This document shows positions 23,958-32,925 of a stretch of DNA of 64,000 nt, in pieces. The notes beneath the pieces were generated by a model. That model ran no database searches and was not told where the DNA came from. It saw only the letters and a list, made by a program, of their open reading frames with translations. Every line of letters begins with the position of its first letter. Position 1 is the stretch's first letter. The DNA is taken from assembly GCA_964573105.1 (NCBI GenBank), contig CAZNIS010000032.1, positions 1-64,000 on the forward strand, in the 5' to 3' direction. The stretch is from CAKZSB01 sp964573105 (GTDB lineage: Bacteria > Pseudomonadota > Gammaproteobacteria > Granulosicoccales > Granulosicoccaceae). Both the position numbers and the translations under genes were made by a program.

Positions 23958-25118
23958 ATGAACTGGCGAGCGATAAAAAAAGAAGACACCACGTTTTACA
24001 AGGGAATGGCGATCCTGATGATTGTCACCCATAACTTCATGCATCTGTTCCCAAACCCGAAGGAAAACCAGTTCGACTACCACGCTCAAAGAGTGCTGGA
24101 CTTTCTGCAACTGTCCTACGCTGAACCGGAGAATATCATCAGATTCTCACTATCGTTTCTGGGTCACTACGGAGTGCAGGTGTTTGTCTTTCTAAGCGCT
24201 TACGGTTTAATGGTGAAGTATCTTACAGAAAAACCACAATACTGGCTTTTTATGTGGCACAGATGGATAAAAATAGTCCCGATCTTTCTATTAGCGATAC
24301 TTCTGTGGATGTTGCTGGAGGGGTGGGTCGTCGGGGGTCACGGCATTCTTGGCCCTGTCAAAATTCTATATTGGAACCTGGAACCGCTCATCCTGAAGGC
24401 ACTACTGATATCGAATTTAATACCCGACTACTCAATGCAACCCATTGGCCCCTGGTGGTTTGTGCCGTTTATCTTTCAGTTCTATTTGATCTTCCCCATG
24501 CTTCGGTATCTTATCAACCGTTTCGGTAACATCTGTCTCCTAGTGCTGTCAGTCGCAAGCATCGCCGTTGCGATCAAGACTCAGGGAAAAATTGGTGGCC
24601 TTAACATCTACTTTACGGTTCTGGGGCACCTACCGGTTTTTTGTCTGGGGATGTATCTGGCACAAAAACGAGAACTGAATTTTCGCACCCCCTGGTTGCT
24701 GACCGCCACAGCAATAATCGTGTTTATTCTAGGGAACTTCAATCAGTCATGGTGGCACCTGAATCAGGTTGCTTTTCTGATCGTATTGCTCGCAATTTTT
24801 GCAGCAATTCAGCCTCACCTGCAAAAATCCGGAATAGTTAGCCGCGGGCTGCTGTTTTACGGCAGTATTTCGATGCCGCTTTTTCTGGTCAACGGATTTA
24901 CGAGAGAACCGTTTATTTCCATGGCAATCGAGCACGACCATTGGTTGCTAAACCTATTATTTTGTCTTGCATCGTTGCTGTTTTCTACGGTGGTCGCATG
25001 CATTCTGTCAAGGGCTGCCACCCTGATCATATCAGGCATCAACAGCGAATCACCACAAACGTTTTTCAGTCAGGTGGGCCGCAAGTTGAATATCGGCAAC
25101 ATCGCCCGAGCGAACTAA
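23958..25118 (+). CDS. Acyltransferase 3 family membrane protein
   Basis: A 386-residue integral membrane protein of the OafA/YrhL/NodX-type acyltransferase 3 family, which transfers O-acetyl or other acyl groups to surface sugars. About ten membrane segments can be picked out. The N-terminal signature is present: FYKGMAILMIVTHNFMHLF, with the family's conserved His in VTHNF; then FGxxGVQVFVFLSAYGLM (here HYGVQVFVFLSAYG) and RWIKIVPIF. GPWWFVPFIFQFYLIFP matches the W-x-L/F-P-x-E-x-x-F-Y-L-x-x-P region. The ATG at 23958 is preferred over the in-frame TTG at 23937. The GC content is lower than that of the surrounding genes, which suggests a different history. No sugar-synthesis genes are near. 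Confidence 0.87.
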   Translation: MNWRAIKKEDTTFYKGMAILMIVTHNFMHLFPNPKENQFDYHAQRVLDFLQLSYAEPENIIRFSLSFLGHYGVQVFVFLSAYGLMVKYLTEKPQYWLFMWHRWIKIVPIFLLAILLWMLLEGWVVGGHGILGPVKILYWNLEPLILKALLISNLIPDYSMQPIGPWWFVPFIFQFYLIFPMLRYLINRFGNICLLVLSVASIAVAIKTQGKIGGLNIYFTVLGHLPVFCLGMYLAQKRELNFRTPWLLTATAIIVFILGNFNQSWWHLNQVAFLIVLLAIFAAIQPHLQKSGIVSRGLLFYGSISMPLFLVNGFTREPFISMAIEHDHWLLNLLFCLASLLFSTVVACILSRAATLIISGINSESPQTFFSQVGRKLNIGNIARAN

Positions 25119-25707
25119 CCCAGCAGCACTGCTGGCGAAACGTCTCGCAACAGGTGCAGCCCGGGCACGATATCGACACCCGAGCCGGCACTGCCTGCGG
25201 CACCGGCAAGGACTCCACAACACCGCGATGATTGCTGCCAGCCTCCTCACACCCTTCAGACCGCTGACCGATTGACGACACGATAGATCTGAGGAAACAG
25301 ACTGTGAGGGGCAGCTAAATCCGTCACTGATCACGCGTACGGTGCCACCGGGCAATGCCCTAATCGCGTTGAGTGCAGATATGCAATAGTTTGCACCGGC
25401 CACACGTTAATGCCTTTTGTGCCTCCGCCCGTCCATTTACCGAACGATCACAGAAAATTCGGCGCCACCGTGTACAATTTGCGCACAGTTCGATTCTGAC
25501 CGCTCATGCATCGTCTCCGCACCCCAACATGACACGTTGCGCCACCAGCCATACACCCGGCCTTCTCGTGGCGACATTGCAACTTGCAGTGAGCCAGCCT
25601 CACCGTCACACGCGCCGCCAGTGCCCACAACACAAGCGGATGCAGATGGCCGAGTCTGTCAATACTTACGGCTGGTGTTTACTTGCTCTCTTTCTGATCC
25701 TCGCACC
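25119..25707. other. Intergenic region with an out-of-frame signal-peptide segment
   Basis: About 590 bases before nosR. The last 66 bases contain ATG (25646) followed by a typical signal-peptide frame (GWCLLALFLILAP) that hits a stop at 25709-25711, directly over the nosR ATG; see the nosR entry. The rest is unremarkable. Confidence 0.5.
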
Positions 25708-27729
25708 ATGACTCGTGCGCTGGCGGCAGATACGCTGGACCGCGAAACGCTGGCAACTAAAGTAGAACCTCCGTTTGAGCTGGGCGAGCGACTGAACGAT
25801 GAGGGGGTGTGGTCGATCCGCGATCGCACTGGCAGCGATGCCGGCTATATCTTCGAGACCGCACCGCTCGCGCCGCTACCCGGATTTTCCGGCGCGGTAA
25901 TCAATACACTGGTCACCCTGGATCGCGACGGCAAGTTTCTGCGCGCGGAACTCATCGAGCACAACGAACCGATTTTCGTCTCCGGTCTTGGACAAGCCCC
26001 GTTCCACGAGTTTATGCGACAGTATCGCGGGCTATCCATTTTCGATTCGATCACCGTTGGCGTACCCTACGGCACGGGCGATCGCGATGGGTCGCGTCAG
26101 ACCTATCTCGACGGCGTGACCAAGGCGACGGCCTCGGTGCGCATCGCCCACGAATCTATTCTCGCCGCGAGCCTCGCCGTTGCACGCGAGCGCATGCAGG
26201 GTCTGTCAGGCGGACCGGCACCCAGCCCCAAACGCGGCGACGGCCCGACACTCAGCTGGCAGGATCTCATCGATCAGGGCATCGCGTCGCAACGCGTTAT
26301 CAGCAACGCCGAGCTGCAGGCAGGCTTTGCCGGCACCTTGTGGGAGGACGACGACGCCGACGCACTGGCCGACCCGGACGGCAATTTCATGGAGCTGTGG
26401 GTTGTCGACATCGGCCCGGACGCAATCGCGCGTGCGGTCCTCGATAAAGACACGTTGAAAGAACGCGAAGCCCTGCTCAGCGTTGCCGATCACGACGAAC
26501 CGCTGCTGTTACTCGCCAACGGTCGCCACAGCCTCGTCTCTGATGAGTTCGTGCGCAACACCGCACCCGATCTGTTGCTGGCAGAACAGGGCGGATTGCC
26601 CGTCGCACTGCGCGATGCAGATATCGAAGTCGGCACGGCGGATGGCGTGCCGCTGTTTGAACATCGCATGATGCTGCGCACCGACAGACGCCTTGGCTTC
26701 GATCCGACGCGCGAGTGGGATCTCATCATTCGCGTCATCAGACGTCATGGCTCGTTTATGCCGGAGGTTGGCGTGCGGGAATATCGCGCCACGCAAGCGA
26801 CACCCGAACAGTTTTTTGAAGTGCCTGCCGTCGCGACGCCGCGGCCGGTGTGGGTTGAGAGCGCGCTCGCGCGTCGCACCGATCTGGTGCTGCTCTGCGG
26901 TTTTCTGGCGCTGTTGACCGGCACGTCGCTATGGCGCCAGCGGTGGATGGCGGCAACCCGCAGATTGAGACCCTACCGTCTGGGTATTCTGGCCATCACA
27001 CTGGTGTTTGTCGGTTGGTGGGGTCAAGGGCAACTGTCAATCGTCACCGTGATCGGCACGCTGCGAGCTATCGTCGAGGGCAGCGGATTTTTATTTTTGC
27101 TCTACGATCCATTCTCGCTGCTGGTTTGGGCGGCGGCGATCGTTGGCTTTGTGCTGTGGGGTCGCGGACTTTTTTGTGGCTGGCTCTGCCCCTATGGCGC
27201 ACTGCAGGAATTTGCCGACCGACTGGGCCGACTTTTCGGCATCGACCGACGGCGCGTGCCAGAGCAAGCAGATCGCTGGCTGAAAAAACTCAAATACGCA
27301 CTGCTTGCGCTGTTGATCGTCACTGGCCTGATCGCTCCCGCATTAAACGATATGCTGGTCGAGATAGAGCCGTTTAAAACCGCGATCACCGTGGGTTTCA
27401 TGCGCGAGTGGTGGTTTGCCGCCTATGCACTGGGCTGGCTGGTGCTTGGCATGATCTGGTTTAAACCTTTCTGTCGATACGTTTGTCCGCTGGGCGCTTT
27501 CATGGCGCTAGGCGGATTACTGCGACTGCGCCGCTGGATACCACGTCGCGAGGAGTGCGGCAGCCCGTGTCAGTTGTGCAAAGTCCGCTGCCACTATGAC
27601 GCCATTGAAAAGGACGGGCGCGTCGGCTACAGCGAATGCTTTCAGTGCCTCGATTGTGTATCGATCCACGACGACCCAAAACAATGCGTACCGCTGGTTA
27701 TTCAGTTCCGGCGCGAGGCGAAAGCATGA
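25708..27729 (+). CDS. nosR: NosR/NirI family flavin and iron-sulfur membrane protein
   Basis: A 673-residue protein of the NosR type, an electron donor for nitrous oxide reductase or a related system. It has a periplasmic FMN-binding domain with DGVTKATASV as the covalent-FMN threonine site (about 137-146), then several membrane helices, two cytoplasmic C-x-x-x-C-P motifs (FCGWLCPYGALQE and FCRYVCPLGAF) and a C-terminal double 4Fe-4S segment (CGSPCQLCKVRC, then CFQCLDCV). Its N-terminus looks truncated: just upstream, in another frame, ATG at 25646 opens a signal peptide (CLLALFLILAP) that would join the mature protein after a one-base change at about 25708. A frameshift or sequencing error is likely. 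It overlaps apbE by four bases (ATGA). No nosZ, nosDFY or nosL is in the window. Confidence 0.85.
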   Translation: MTRALAADTLDRETLATKVEPPFELGERLNDEGVWSIRDRTGSDAGYIFETAPLAPLPGFSGAVINTLVTLDRDGKFLRAELIEHNEPIFVSGLGQAPFHEFMRQYRGLSIFDSITVGVPYGTGDRDGSRQTYLDGVTKATASVRIAHESILAASLAVARERMQGLSGGPAPSPKRGDGPTLSWQDLIDQGIASQRVISNAELQAGFAGTLWEDDDADALADPDGNFMELWVVDIGPDAIARAVLDKDTLKEREALLSVADHDEPLLLLANGRHSLVSDEFVRNTAPDLLLAEQGGLPVALRDADIEVGTADGVPLFEHRMMLRTDRRLGFDPTREWDLIIRVIRRHGSFMPEVGVREYRATQATPEQFFEVPAVATPRPVWVESALARRTDLVLLCGFLALLTGTSLWRQRWMAATRRLRPYRLGILAITLVFVGWWGQGQLSIVTVIGTLRAIVEGSGFLFLLYDPFSLLVWAAAIVGFVLWGRGLFCGWLCPYGALQEFADRLGRLFGIDRRRVPEQADRWLKKLKYALLALLIVTGLIAPALNDMLVEIEPFKTAITVGFMREWWFAAYALGWLVLGMIWFKPFCRYVCPLGAFMALGGLLRLRRWIPRREECGSPCQLCKVRCHYDAIEKDGRVGYSECFQCLDCVSIHDDPKQCVPLVIQFRREAKA

Positions 27730-28643
27730 AACCAAACCGCCGTCGCTTTCTGGCCGTTTGCGCGGCAGTTGCACTGTCTGGCACAGCACGCGCCGCCACC
27801 GTTACCCGCCATCGTTTTCGCGCACTGGGCACTGACGCTCAGATCACGCTTATCGGCACACCACAACAGGCCAATGCCGCGATCAAAGACTGTCTCACGG
27901 AGGTCGCAGAATTTGAGTCTGCCTTCAGTCTCTATGACCCCAATTCGATACTGTCCCGGCTCAATCGTCTCGGCAGCGTCACTGGCAACGCCCGGTTTTT
28001 ACAGTTAACCCGCCATGCACTGACGATGGCAAAGACGACGCGCGGCGCCTTTGATCCGACCGTACAACCACTCTGGCACGCACTGGCAAGCGGTGGCAAT
28101 CTAAAGCAGGCACGCGATCGAATCGGTTGGCGCAACCTGCAGATAGACGCCGACACCATACACTTTAACCACCCCGATATGGCCGCGACTTTCAACGGCA
28201 TTGCGCAAGGCTTTGCAGCCGATGAGGTCACAGCGATTCTCGCCCGATACGGATTCGGCAACGCACTGGTTGATCTGGGGGAATTTGCGCCCAGCGGATC
28301 AAAGCCTGACGCGCCATGGCGCCTGGGTATTCGCAATCCAAAGTCTGGCAGGGTTATTCATCACATCGAACCCAAAGCGGCGATCGCCACCTCCGAGCCA
28401 AGCGGCACGCTAGTGGCAGATCAGCCACACATTGTTGATCCGCTCGAACGTCCCGGACAACGCTGGTTATCGGTAACTGTTGAGAGCAAAGAGGCCTGGC
28501 GTGCCGATGCACTATCCACCGCCATTGCCGCCTCTCCGATCAGTGACACAGACACGCTGCTCGGTGCGGGTGGCGCTACGCGTAGCTGGCTGATCGACAC
28601 CGCCGGCCAATTGCGGCAATGGCGCGCAAAAAAGAACTGTTAG
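27726..28643 (+). CDS. apbE: ApbE-type FAD:protein FMN transferase (NosX-like)
   Basis: A 305-residue exported flavin transferase. The N-terminus is a Tat-type signal (NRRRFLAVCAAVALSGTARA). Family features: FRALGTDAQITL, then E-x-x-F-S-x-Y-(D/N) as FESAFSLYDPNSILSRLN, TRGAFDPTVQPLW, a NGIAQGFAADEV-type segment (here FNGIAQGFAADE), and the metal/FAD site near SGTLVADQPHIVDP and WRADALSTAI. Its start overlaps the nosR stop (ATGA), so translation is coupled. ApbE/NosX attaches FMN covalently to a threonine in the periplasmic domain of NosR, which fits the neighbour exactly. Confidence 0.93.
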   Translation: MKPNRRRFLAVCAAVALSGTARAATVTRHRFRALGTDAQITLIGTPQQANAAIKDCLTEVAEFESAFSLYDPNSILSRLNRLGSVTGNARFLQLTRHALTMAKTTRGAFDPTVQPLWHALASGGNLKQARDRIGWRNLQIDADTIHFNHPDMAATFNGIAQGFAADEVTAILARYGFGNALVDLGEFAPSGSKPDAPWRLGIRNPKSGRVIHHIEPKAAIATSEPSGTLVADQPHIVDPLERPGQRWLSVTVESKEAWRADALSTAIAASPISDTDTLLGAGGATRSWLIDTAGQLRQWRAKKNC

Positions 28644-28689
28644 TCAAACCGACAGGACTGCACCTTTTGCCAATCGCGAGGATTTCTAC

Positions 28690-29118
28690 ATGGCTGAACT
28701 GAAGACCAGAAGAACCAAAGCGAGCATCAAGCCTTTTTTGCAAGCCGTCGAACACGAGCGGCGTCGCGAAGACGCATTCAAGCTGTTGGACATCTTCGAG
28801 CAAACCACCAAAATGAAAGCGGCACTATGGGGCGACAGCATTGTCGGTTTTGGTGAATACCACTATGAATCCACGCGCAGCAGTCAGCAGGGTGACTGGC
28901 CACTGACCGGCTTTTCACCGCGCAAGCGCAACATGACCATCTACATCATGCCCGGTTTCAGTGAATATCAGGACTTACTGGCCAAACTCGGCAAACACAA
29001 AACCAGCGTGTCCTGTATCTACTTCAACAAACTGGATGATATCGATACCAAAGTGCTGAAACAGCTGATTCGCCGATCGGTGGCCGATATGAAAAAACGA
29101 TACGAATGGAAGGATTGA
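28690..29118 (+). CDS. DUF1801 / YdhG-like protein
   Basis: A 142-residue cytoplasmic protein of the DUF1801 family. Characteristic parts: HERRREDAFKLLDIFEQTT, MKAALWGDSIVGFGEYHY, then TGFSPRKRNMTIYIM and a C-terminal LGKHKTSVSCIYFNKLDDID followed by VLKQLIRRSV. The function of the family is unknown; some members bind DNA-like or small-molecule ligands. The start at 28690 is preceded by GAGGA. It begins 47 bases after apbE on the same strand, so it may be read through, without any known link. Confidence 0.88.
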   Translation: MAELKTRRTKASIKPFLQAVEHERRREDAFKLLDIFEQTTKMKAALWGDSIVGFGEYHYESTRSSQQGDWPLTGFSPRKRNMTIYIMPGFSEYQDLLAKLGKHKTSVSCIYFNKLDDIDTKVLKQLIRRSVADMKKRYEWKD

Positions 29119-29130
29119 CGTACACCGGCG

Positions 29131-30024
29131 ATGCGGATCAAATTTGGAACCAACCGGGTAATTGACCCGTTTCGCAGTCTCACGCGGACGGTAGCCTACG
29201 TCTCTGGCAGTGCCCGCAGCAGCACCACATGGATTGCGGATATCATTGCCCACGCCAGCGGCGCACGGGTGGTGTTCGAACCCTTGCACCACCGTGGGCC
29301 AATCGACAACCCACCCCACTTCATCGATGAGGACGCCCCACCGGAGGCACTCAGGCAAGGGATTGAGGCGGCGTTGCGGGGTCGCTTCCAACGCGGTACC
29401 GTCAACGCGTTTCAGCCAGCAGGGATCTACTTTCGCCGCGTCGTCAAGGACATTCGCCCTGGCCTTGTCCCCGCCGTGCGGTTCGTGGCTCCGCAGCTCT
29501 CAATGGTGCATGTTATTCGCCATCCAATCGAAGTGGCGGTCTCGCGGATGCAACTGGACACGCGAGACAACTGGTGGGATACCGATCAGGCGATAACAGA
29601 ACTCCATACGCTATCCAACGGCACTGGACACTTGGCAGAACTGTCTCGCCAGGCGGTTGCAGCGATAGCCGAAGAACCCGCAGAACTGACCCGCCATGTG
29701 GCGATCTGGTGCGTCGAAAATGCCATAGCGCGACGGCTGTCCACAGACGAGAAATTTTTATCTCTGCGCTATGAAGATTTGCTGACAGATGAAGATCAAC
29801 AGATCGATTTGCTGGAATCGTTTCTCAACCTGAAGATCGACCGTTCGATGCTCGACAAACCCACAGCGACTTCGTTTCGAGGCAAGGGCGCTGTGCGGCA
29901 ACTGGGCAAGTGGCGACAACATGTCGATCGCAAAACTGCCGCGCGCCTGCTGCGCCTGACTGAACGTTTTCACTTAAGCGAACTGTACGGGATGAACCCT
30001 GATGACGATCTACTGTCGCACTGA
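29131..30024 (+). CDS. Sulfotransferase family protein
   Basis: A 297-residue PAPS-dependent sulfotransferase. The 5'-phosphosulfate loop is AYVSGSARSSTTWIADII (about 28-45; the family has GxxRSGTTWL-type loops), and the 3'-phosphate motif is HVIRHPIEVAVSRM with Arg and Ser placed as expected (about 131-144). A late LSLRYEDLLTDEDQQI is also typical of this superfamily. The protein has no signal peptide. The acceptor may be a surface glycan or lipid, but this cannot be determined. It begins 12 bases after the DUF1801 gene, so both are probably in one transcript. Confidence 0.87.
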   Translation: MRIKFGTNRVIDPFRSLTRTVAYVSGSARSSTTWIADIIAHASGARVVFEPLHHRGPIDNPPHFIDEDAPPEALRQGIEAALRGRFQRGTVNAFQPAGIYFRRVVKDIRPGLVPAVRFVAPQLSMVHVIRHPIEVAVSRMQLDTRDNWWDTDQAITELHTLSNGTGHLAELSRQAVAAIAEEPAELTRHVAIWCVENAIARRLSTDEKFLSLRYEDLLTDEDQQIDLLESFLNLKIDRSMLDKPTATSFRGKGAVRQLGKWRQHVDRKTAARLLRLTERFHLSELYGMNPDDDLLSH

Positions 30025-30105
30025 GCAACGCGTCTTGCAACGGCCACAGCACTGCGATCAGAAATTCGAAATCTGTCACCAACACCCCATTGCTGCTAAC
30101 ATGTC

Positions 30106-30849
30106 ATGATGCAGAAAACAATCATGATCACCGGCGCTGGCAGCGGGTTTGGGCTTGGCACAGCCATACAACTACACTCAGACAACCACCACGTTATTGG
30201 TGTCTGTCAGAACGAGCAACAGGCAAAAGAACTAAACGATCACGGCATAGAGTCTGTTGTTGTCGACATCACCGATGCACAGAGTGTTGCCACACTCGCG
30301 GACTTCGAGCCCGACGTGCTCGTCAACAACGCCGGTCGCGGCCAGCTTGGCCCACTGGCCACCATTCCACTGGAAGACGTACAGGCGGCCTTTGATGTCA
30401 ATGTATTCGGCACCTTGCGGGTCACGCAATCTGTATTGCCGGGTATGCGTAAACGTGGCAGCGGCAGAATCATCATCGTATCGTCGATCGCCGGCGTATT
30501 CTCCGGCCTGTTGTCGGGCCCCTATGCGATGACTAAACACGCATTGGAGGCGATGGCAAAATCACTGCGTGCCGAGGAAGCACCTTATGGCATCGACGTA
30601 TGCAAAATAAACCCAGGGCCGTATGCCACTGGTTTCAACGACAGCATGGTGGAAGGTGCAGAATCGCGCGTGGCAGATGGCACGCGCGATGCCGAATATG
30701 CAGCCACGACTCGCGAGCGGATGCTGGGCAACCAACTGGATCCGCAAGAGATTGTCGATACGCTGGTCGAGCTGTGTACCGCTGACACCGTTGAATTCGA
30801 GACATTCAAGCCGGACAACATCCTGGATCGCTACAAGAAGGCAAAGTAA
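30106..30849 (+). CDS. Short-chain dehydrogenase/reductase
   Basis: A classical SDR of 247 residues with TGAGSGFGLGTA (9-20) as the NAD(P) loop, NNAG (LVNNAGRGQL), a catalytic serine in IVSSIAGVFSG, and Y-x-x-x-K in PYAMTKHALEAM. The GxxxGxG loop carries Phe-Gly between glycines. The protein is slightly shorter than the usual 250-260 residues. A double ATG at 30106 and 30109 leaves the start one codon uncertain. The substrate cannot be told from sequence. It lies 81 bases after the sulfotransferase gene on the same strand. Confidence 0.88.
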   Translation: MMQKTIMITGAGSGFGLGTAIQLHSDNHHVIGVCQNEQQAKELNDHGIESVVVDITDAQSVATLADFEPDVLVNNAGRGQLGPLATIPLEDVQAAFDVNVFGTLRVTQSVLPGMRKRGSGRIIIVSSIAGVFSGLLSGPYAMTKHALEAMAKSLRAEEAPYGIDVCKINPGPYATGFNDSMVEGAESRVADGTRDAEYAATTRERMLGNQLDPQEIVDTLVELCTADTVEFETFKPDNILDRYKKAK

Positions 30850-30922
30850 ACATCAGGGCATACAATCATCTTTGCATGCGAGCTTCAGTTTGACAGAGAA
30901 AACCAACTCACCGTTATGCCCC

Positions 30923-31738
30923 CTATTCCAGCTCCACCAGATAGCGCTTTGACCACAATTTGCCAGTAATCCAATAGGCCTCTCTGGATCGATCGTAAGC
31001 AATACCATTTAACACCTGATTCTGATTGCCAGCCATGTGGCGGGCAACGAGCTCAGAAAAATCGAAATACTTGACAACACTGCCGTTAGCCGGGTCGATT
31101 TTGACAATGAACGGGCTTTGCCAGATGTTTGCCCAAATATGACCTTCGGCAAACTCCAGTTCATTGATTCGACGCACGGCGCGTTGTTGACTATGTACCC
31201 GAATCGTGCGTTCCACCTTGAATGTACCGGGATTGCGAAAATAGATGGTGTCGCTGCCATCACTCATAATGAGTCGATTACCATCGTTGGCAAGCCCCCA
31301 CCCTTCACCGCCATAGCGCAACTCTCGCTTGATACTCAGATCATCCGGATTCAGGACCAACAGGGTATTTTCCCTCCATGTGAGGACGAATAATTCGCCG
31401 CCAAAAACGGTCAGGCCTTCTGCAAAGAATCGCTCTGCCAGCCTTTTTTCAAAGATTACCGATTCGTTGACGGGCGAGTATTTTCCGAGTTTGGATTTCC
31501 CGTATAACCCGCTTGACTCATAGATCTCACCATTGAACAGCTCTAGTCCCTGCGTAAAGTAGCTTGGGTCGTGATCGACGGTTTCGAGTATCCGGTACTG
31601 ACCTGCACTTTGCCCAAACGCTGATGACGCAAAAAGACAAGCGATCGCAACTATCAGCTGGCCCCATAACGAGGCAACAGCAGGTGCTCCTGACCATTGG
31701 GAACTTGTAGTCAAATCCTGCAGCCCTCCGGGCATCAT
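30923..31738 (-). CDS. Glutaminyl-peptide cyclotransferase (plant/bacterial type)
   Basis: A 271-residue exported enzyme that turns N-terminal glutamine into pyroglutamate. It is a beta-propeller QC of the papaya type, not the mammalian zinc type. Typical segments: VDHDPSYFTQGLEL, GEIYESSGLYGKSKLGKY, LTWRENTLLVLNPDDL, GGEGWGLANDGNRLIMSDG, and RINELEFAEGHIWANIW. The C-terminal VLNGIAYDRSREAYWITGKLW also fits. A signal peptide (about residues 22-43, LIVAIACLFASSAFGQS) follows a polar lead; one of two adjacent ATGs or a later start could be true. The neighbouring genes run in the opposite direction. Confidence 0.9.
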   Translation of the reverse strand: MMPGGLQDLTTSSQWSGAPAVASLWGQLIVAIACLFASSAFGQSAGQYRILETVDHDPSYFTQGLELFNGEIYESSGLYGKSKLGKYSPVNESVIFEKRLAERFFAEGLTVFGGELFVLTWRENTLLVLNPDDLSIKRELRYGGEGWGLANDGNRLIMSDGSDTIYFRNPGTFKVERTIRVHSQQRAVRRINELEFAEGHIWANIWQSPFIVKIDPANGSVVKYFDFSELVARHMAGNQNQVLNGIAYDRSREAYWITGKLWSKRYLVELE

Positions 31739-32052
31739 GAACTAAGGTGCCTGCGAGAGTACTCTAACTAACGCCCCCTGTGCCAGCAGGATTGAAAAAC
31801 CACGCCGGGCGCAGGGGATGCACTAACGCTGTGGTCGATCAGAGGGAAAATCTGCGCCATTGCAATGGTTTCGCGAATCTATAGCACTCGTGACTACTGG
31901 CTTGAGCAACACTGGCAACGTGGGCCATTTGGCAATTACAAGAGCAGGCGTTAAAAACTGTCAACTTTCGACCGATCACTGATAAACCGAATGGGCGACA
32001 TCTTCGGTGTAGTGCAATCAGCTTCCACTAACGAATCACAGGGAAATTCAAA
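31739..32052. other. Intergenic region before the pilin gene
   Basis: About 310 bases between divergent genes. AGGGA lies upstream of the GTG start of the pilin. A sigma-54 type GG-N10-GC element, common before pilA, is only approximate here (the GG-GC spacing near 31931 is 11 bases), so I do not call it. Confidence 0.4.
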
Positions 32053-32517
32053 GTGATCACATCTTCAAGACACCAGTCCGGCTTTACCCTGATCGAACTC
32101 ATGATTGTTATTGCAATCATTGGTATTCTCGCCTCCGTTGCTGTTCCCTCCTATGGCAAGTACGTACAAAAATCAAAGTATTCTGAAGTCATTCAGGCAG
32201 TCGCGGAAGTTAAGCTGGCCGTCGATTTGTGCTACGTCACCACCGCCAGCCTGACGCTGTGCGACGATGCGACAACTGGAAACGGCAGCAGTGCCGATGC
32301 CGGCGTGGCAGCCGCCAGCAGCCGAACATTGAGTGTGTCTAACCTGGATAATCTGGATGTGGTGTATATCAATCCATCCTCAGTCACCATCGTGGGCGTT
32401 GGCACGTCGGAAGTGAACAGCAGGCAATACCATTTAAATGGCATCCCACAATACGGGTCGCTGGTCTGGACTCTGGATGAGGGAAGTTCCGACTGTGACG
32501 AAGCCGGGCTTTGCTAG
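32053..32517 (+). CDS. Type IV pilin / PilA-type major pilin-like protein
   Basis: A 154-residue type IVa prepilin. The prepilin signal is complete: QSG/FTLIELMIVIAIIGILASVAVP, with Gly10 before the cleavage site, Phe11 as N-methylated first residue and Glu15 at mature position +5. The hydrophobic helix and the polar globular part follow as usual. Two cysteine pairs are present, one early (LCYVTTASLTLC) and one at the very end (CDEAGLC), the D-region disulfide. The start codon is GTG, with AGGGA ahead. No pilin-assembly genes (pilBCD) are in the window, so assembly must rely on genes elsewhere. Whether it is the major or a minor pilin cannot be decided; the alpha-helix sequence favours the major type. 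Confidence 0.93.
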   Translation: MITSSRHQSGFTLIELMIVIAIIGILASVAVPSYGKYVQKSKYSEVIQAVAEVKLAVDLCYVTTASLTLCDDATTGNGSSADAGVAAASSRTLSVSNLDNLDVVYINPSSVTIVGVGTSEVNSRQYHLNGIPQYGSLVWTLDEGSSDCDEAGLC

Positions 32518-32925
32518 ATCTGCCCGATCACTTTGACAGGCCGGGCTCTGCAGGCACTGGCGTGGGCAAGTGCCCGAACGTTAAACCGCGAACAAAGGCG
32601 CGGGCAGCCACACCAGGCTTTGCACTCTATTCCAGGCTCTCCCGGTAGAGCCTTACCAGCTCGACTGGTCTTTTGTGAGGGCACACTTTCCCGCCCTGAG
32701 ACACACCTTTGTTGTCTTGTCAAACCCATCCACCCAGCCACCGCTCACGCTTCAAACGGAGCGGCTTAGCAGCCCGAAAACCCCTGACTAGCAGCGATCG
32801 GATTGCTCATTCTTTGAACCGGTGCAAACGAAACACCCCATCATCCCGAGTATCGGGGATAGCCCATCTGCGTGTATTCGTTAAAATTATCCAGTTAGAA
32901 TTCGCATTCCAGATAGTGAGGGATC
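32518..32925. other. Intergenic region, no supportable gene
   Basis: About 410 bases between the pilin and the next large gene. Small open frames occur on both strands (for example near 32514-32769) but none has a signal peptide, ribosome binding site or known motif. Confidence 0.45.

Noticed and set aside
31921..31950. Sigma-54 promoter before the pilin gene
   Set aside because: The GG and GC elements are 11 bases apart instead of 10, and the flanking bases do not match well.
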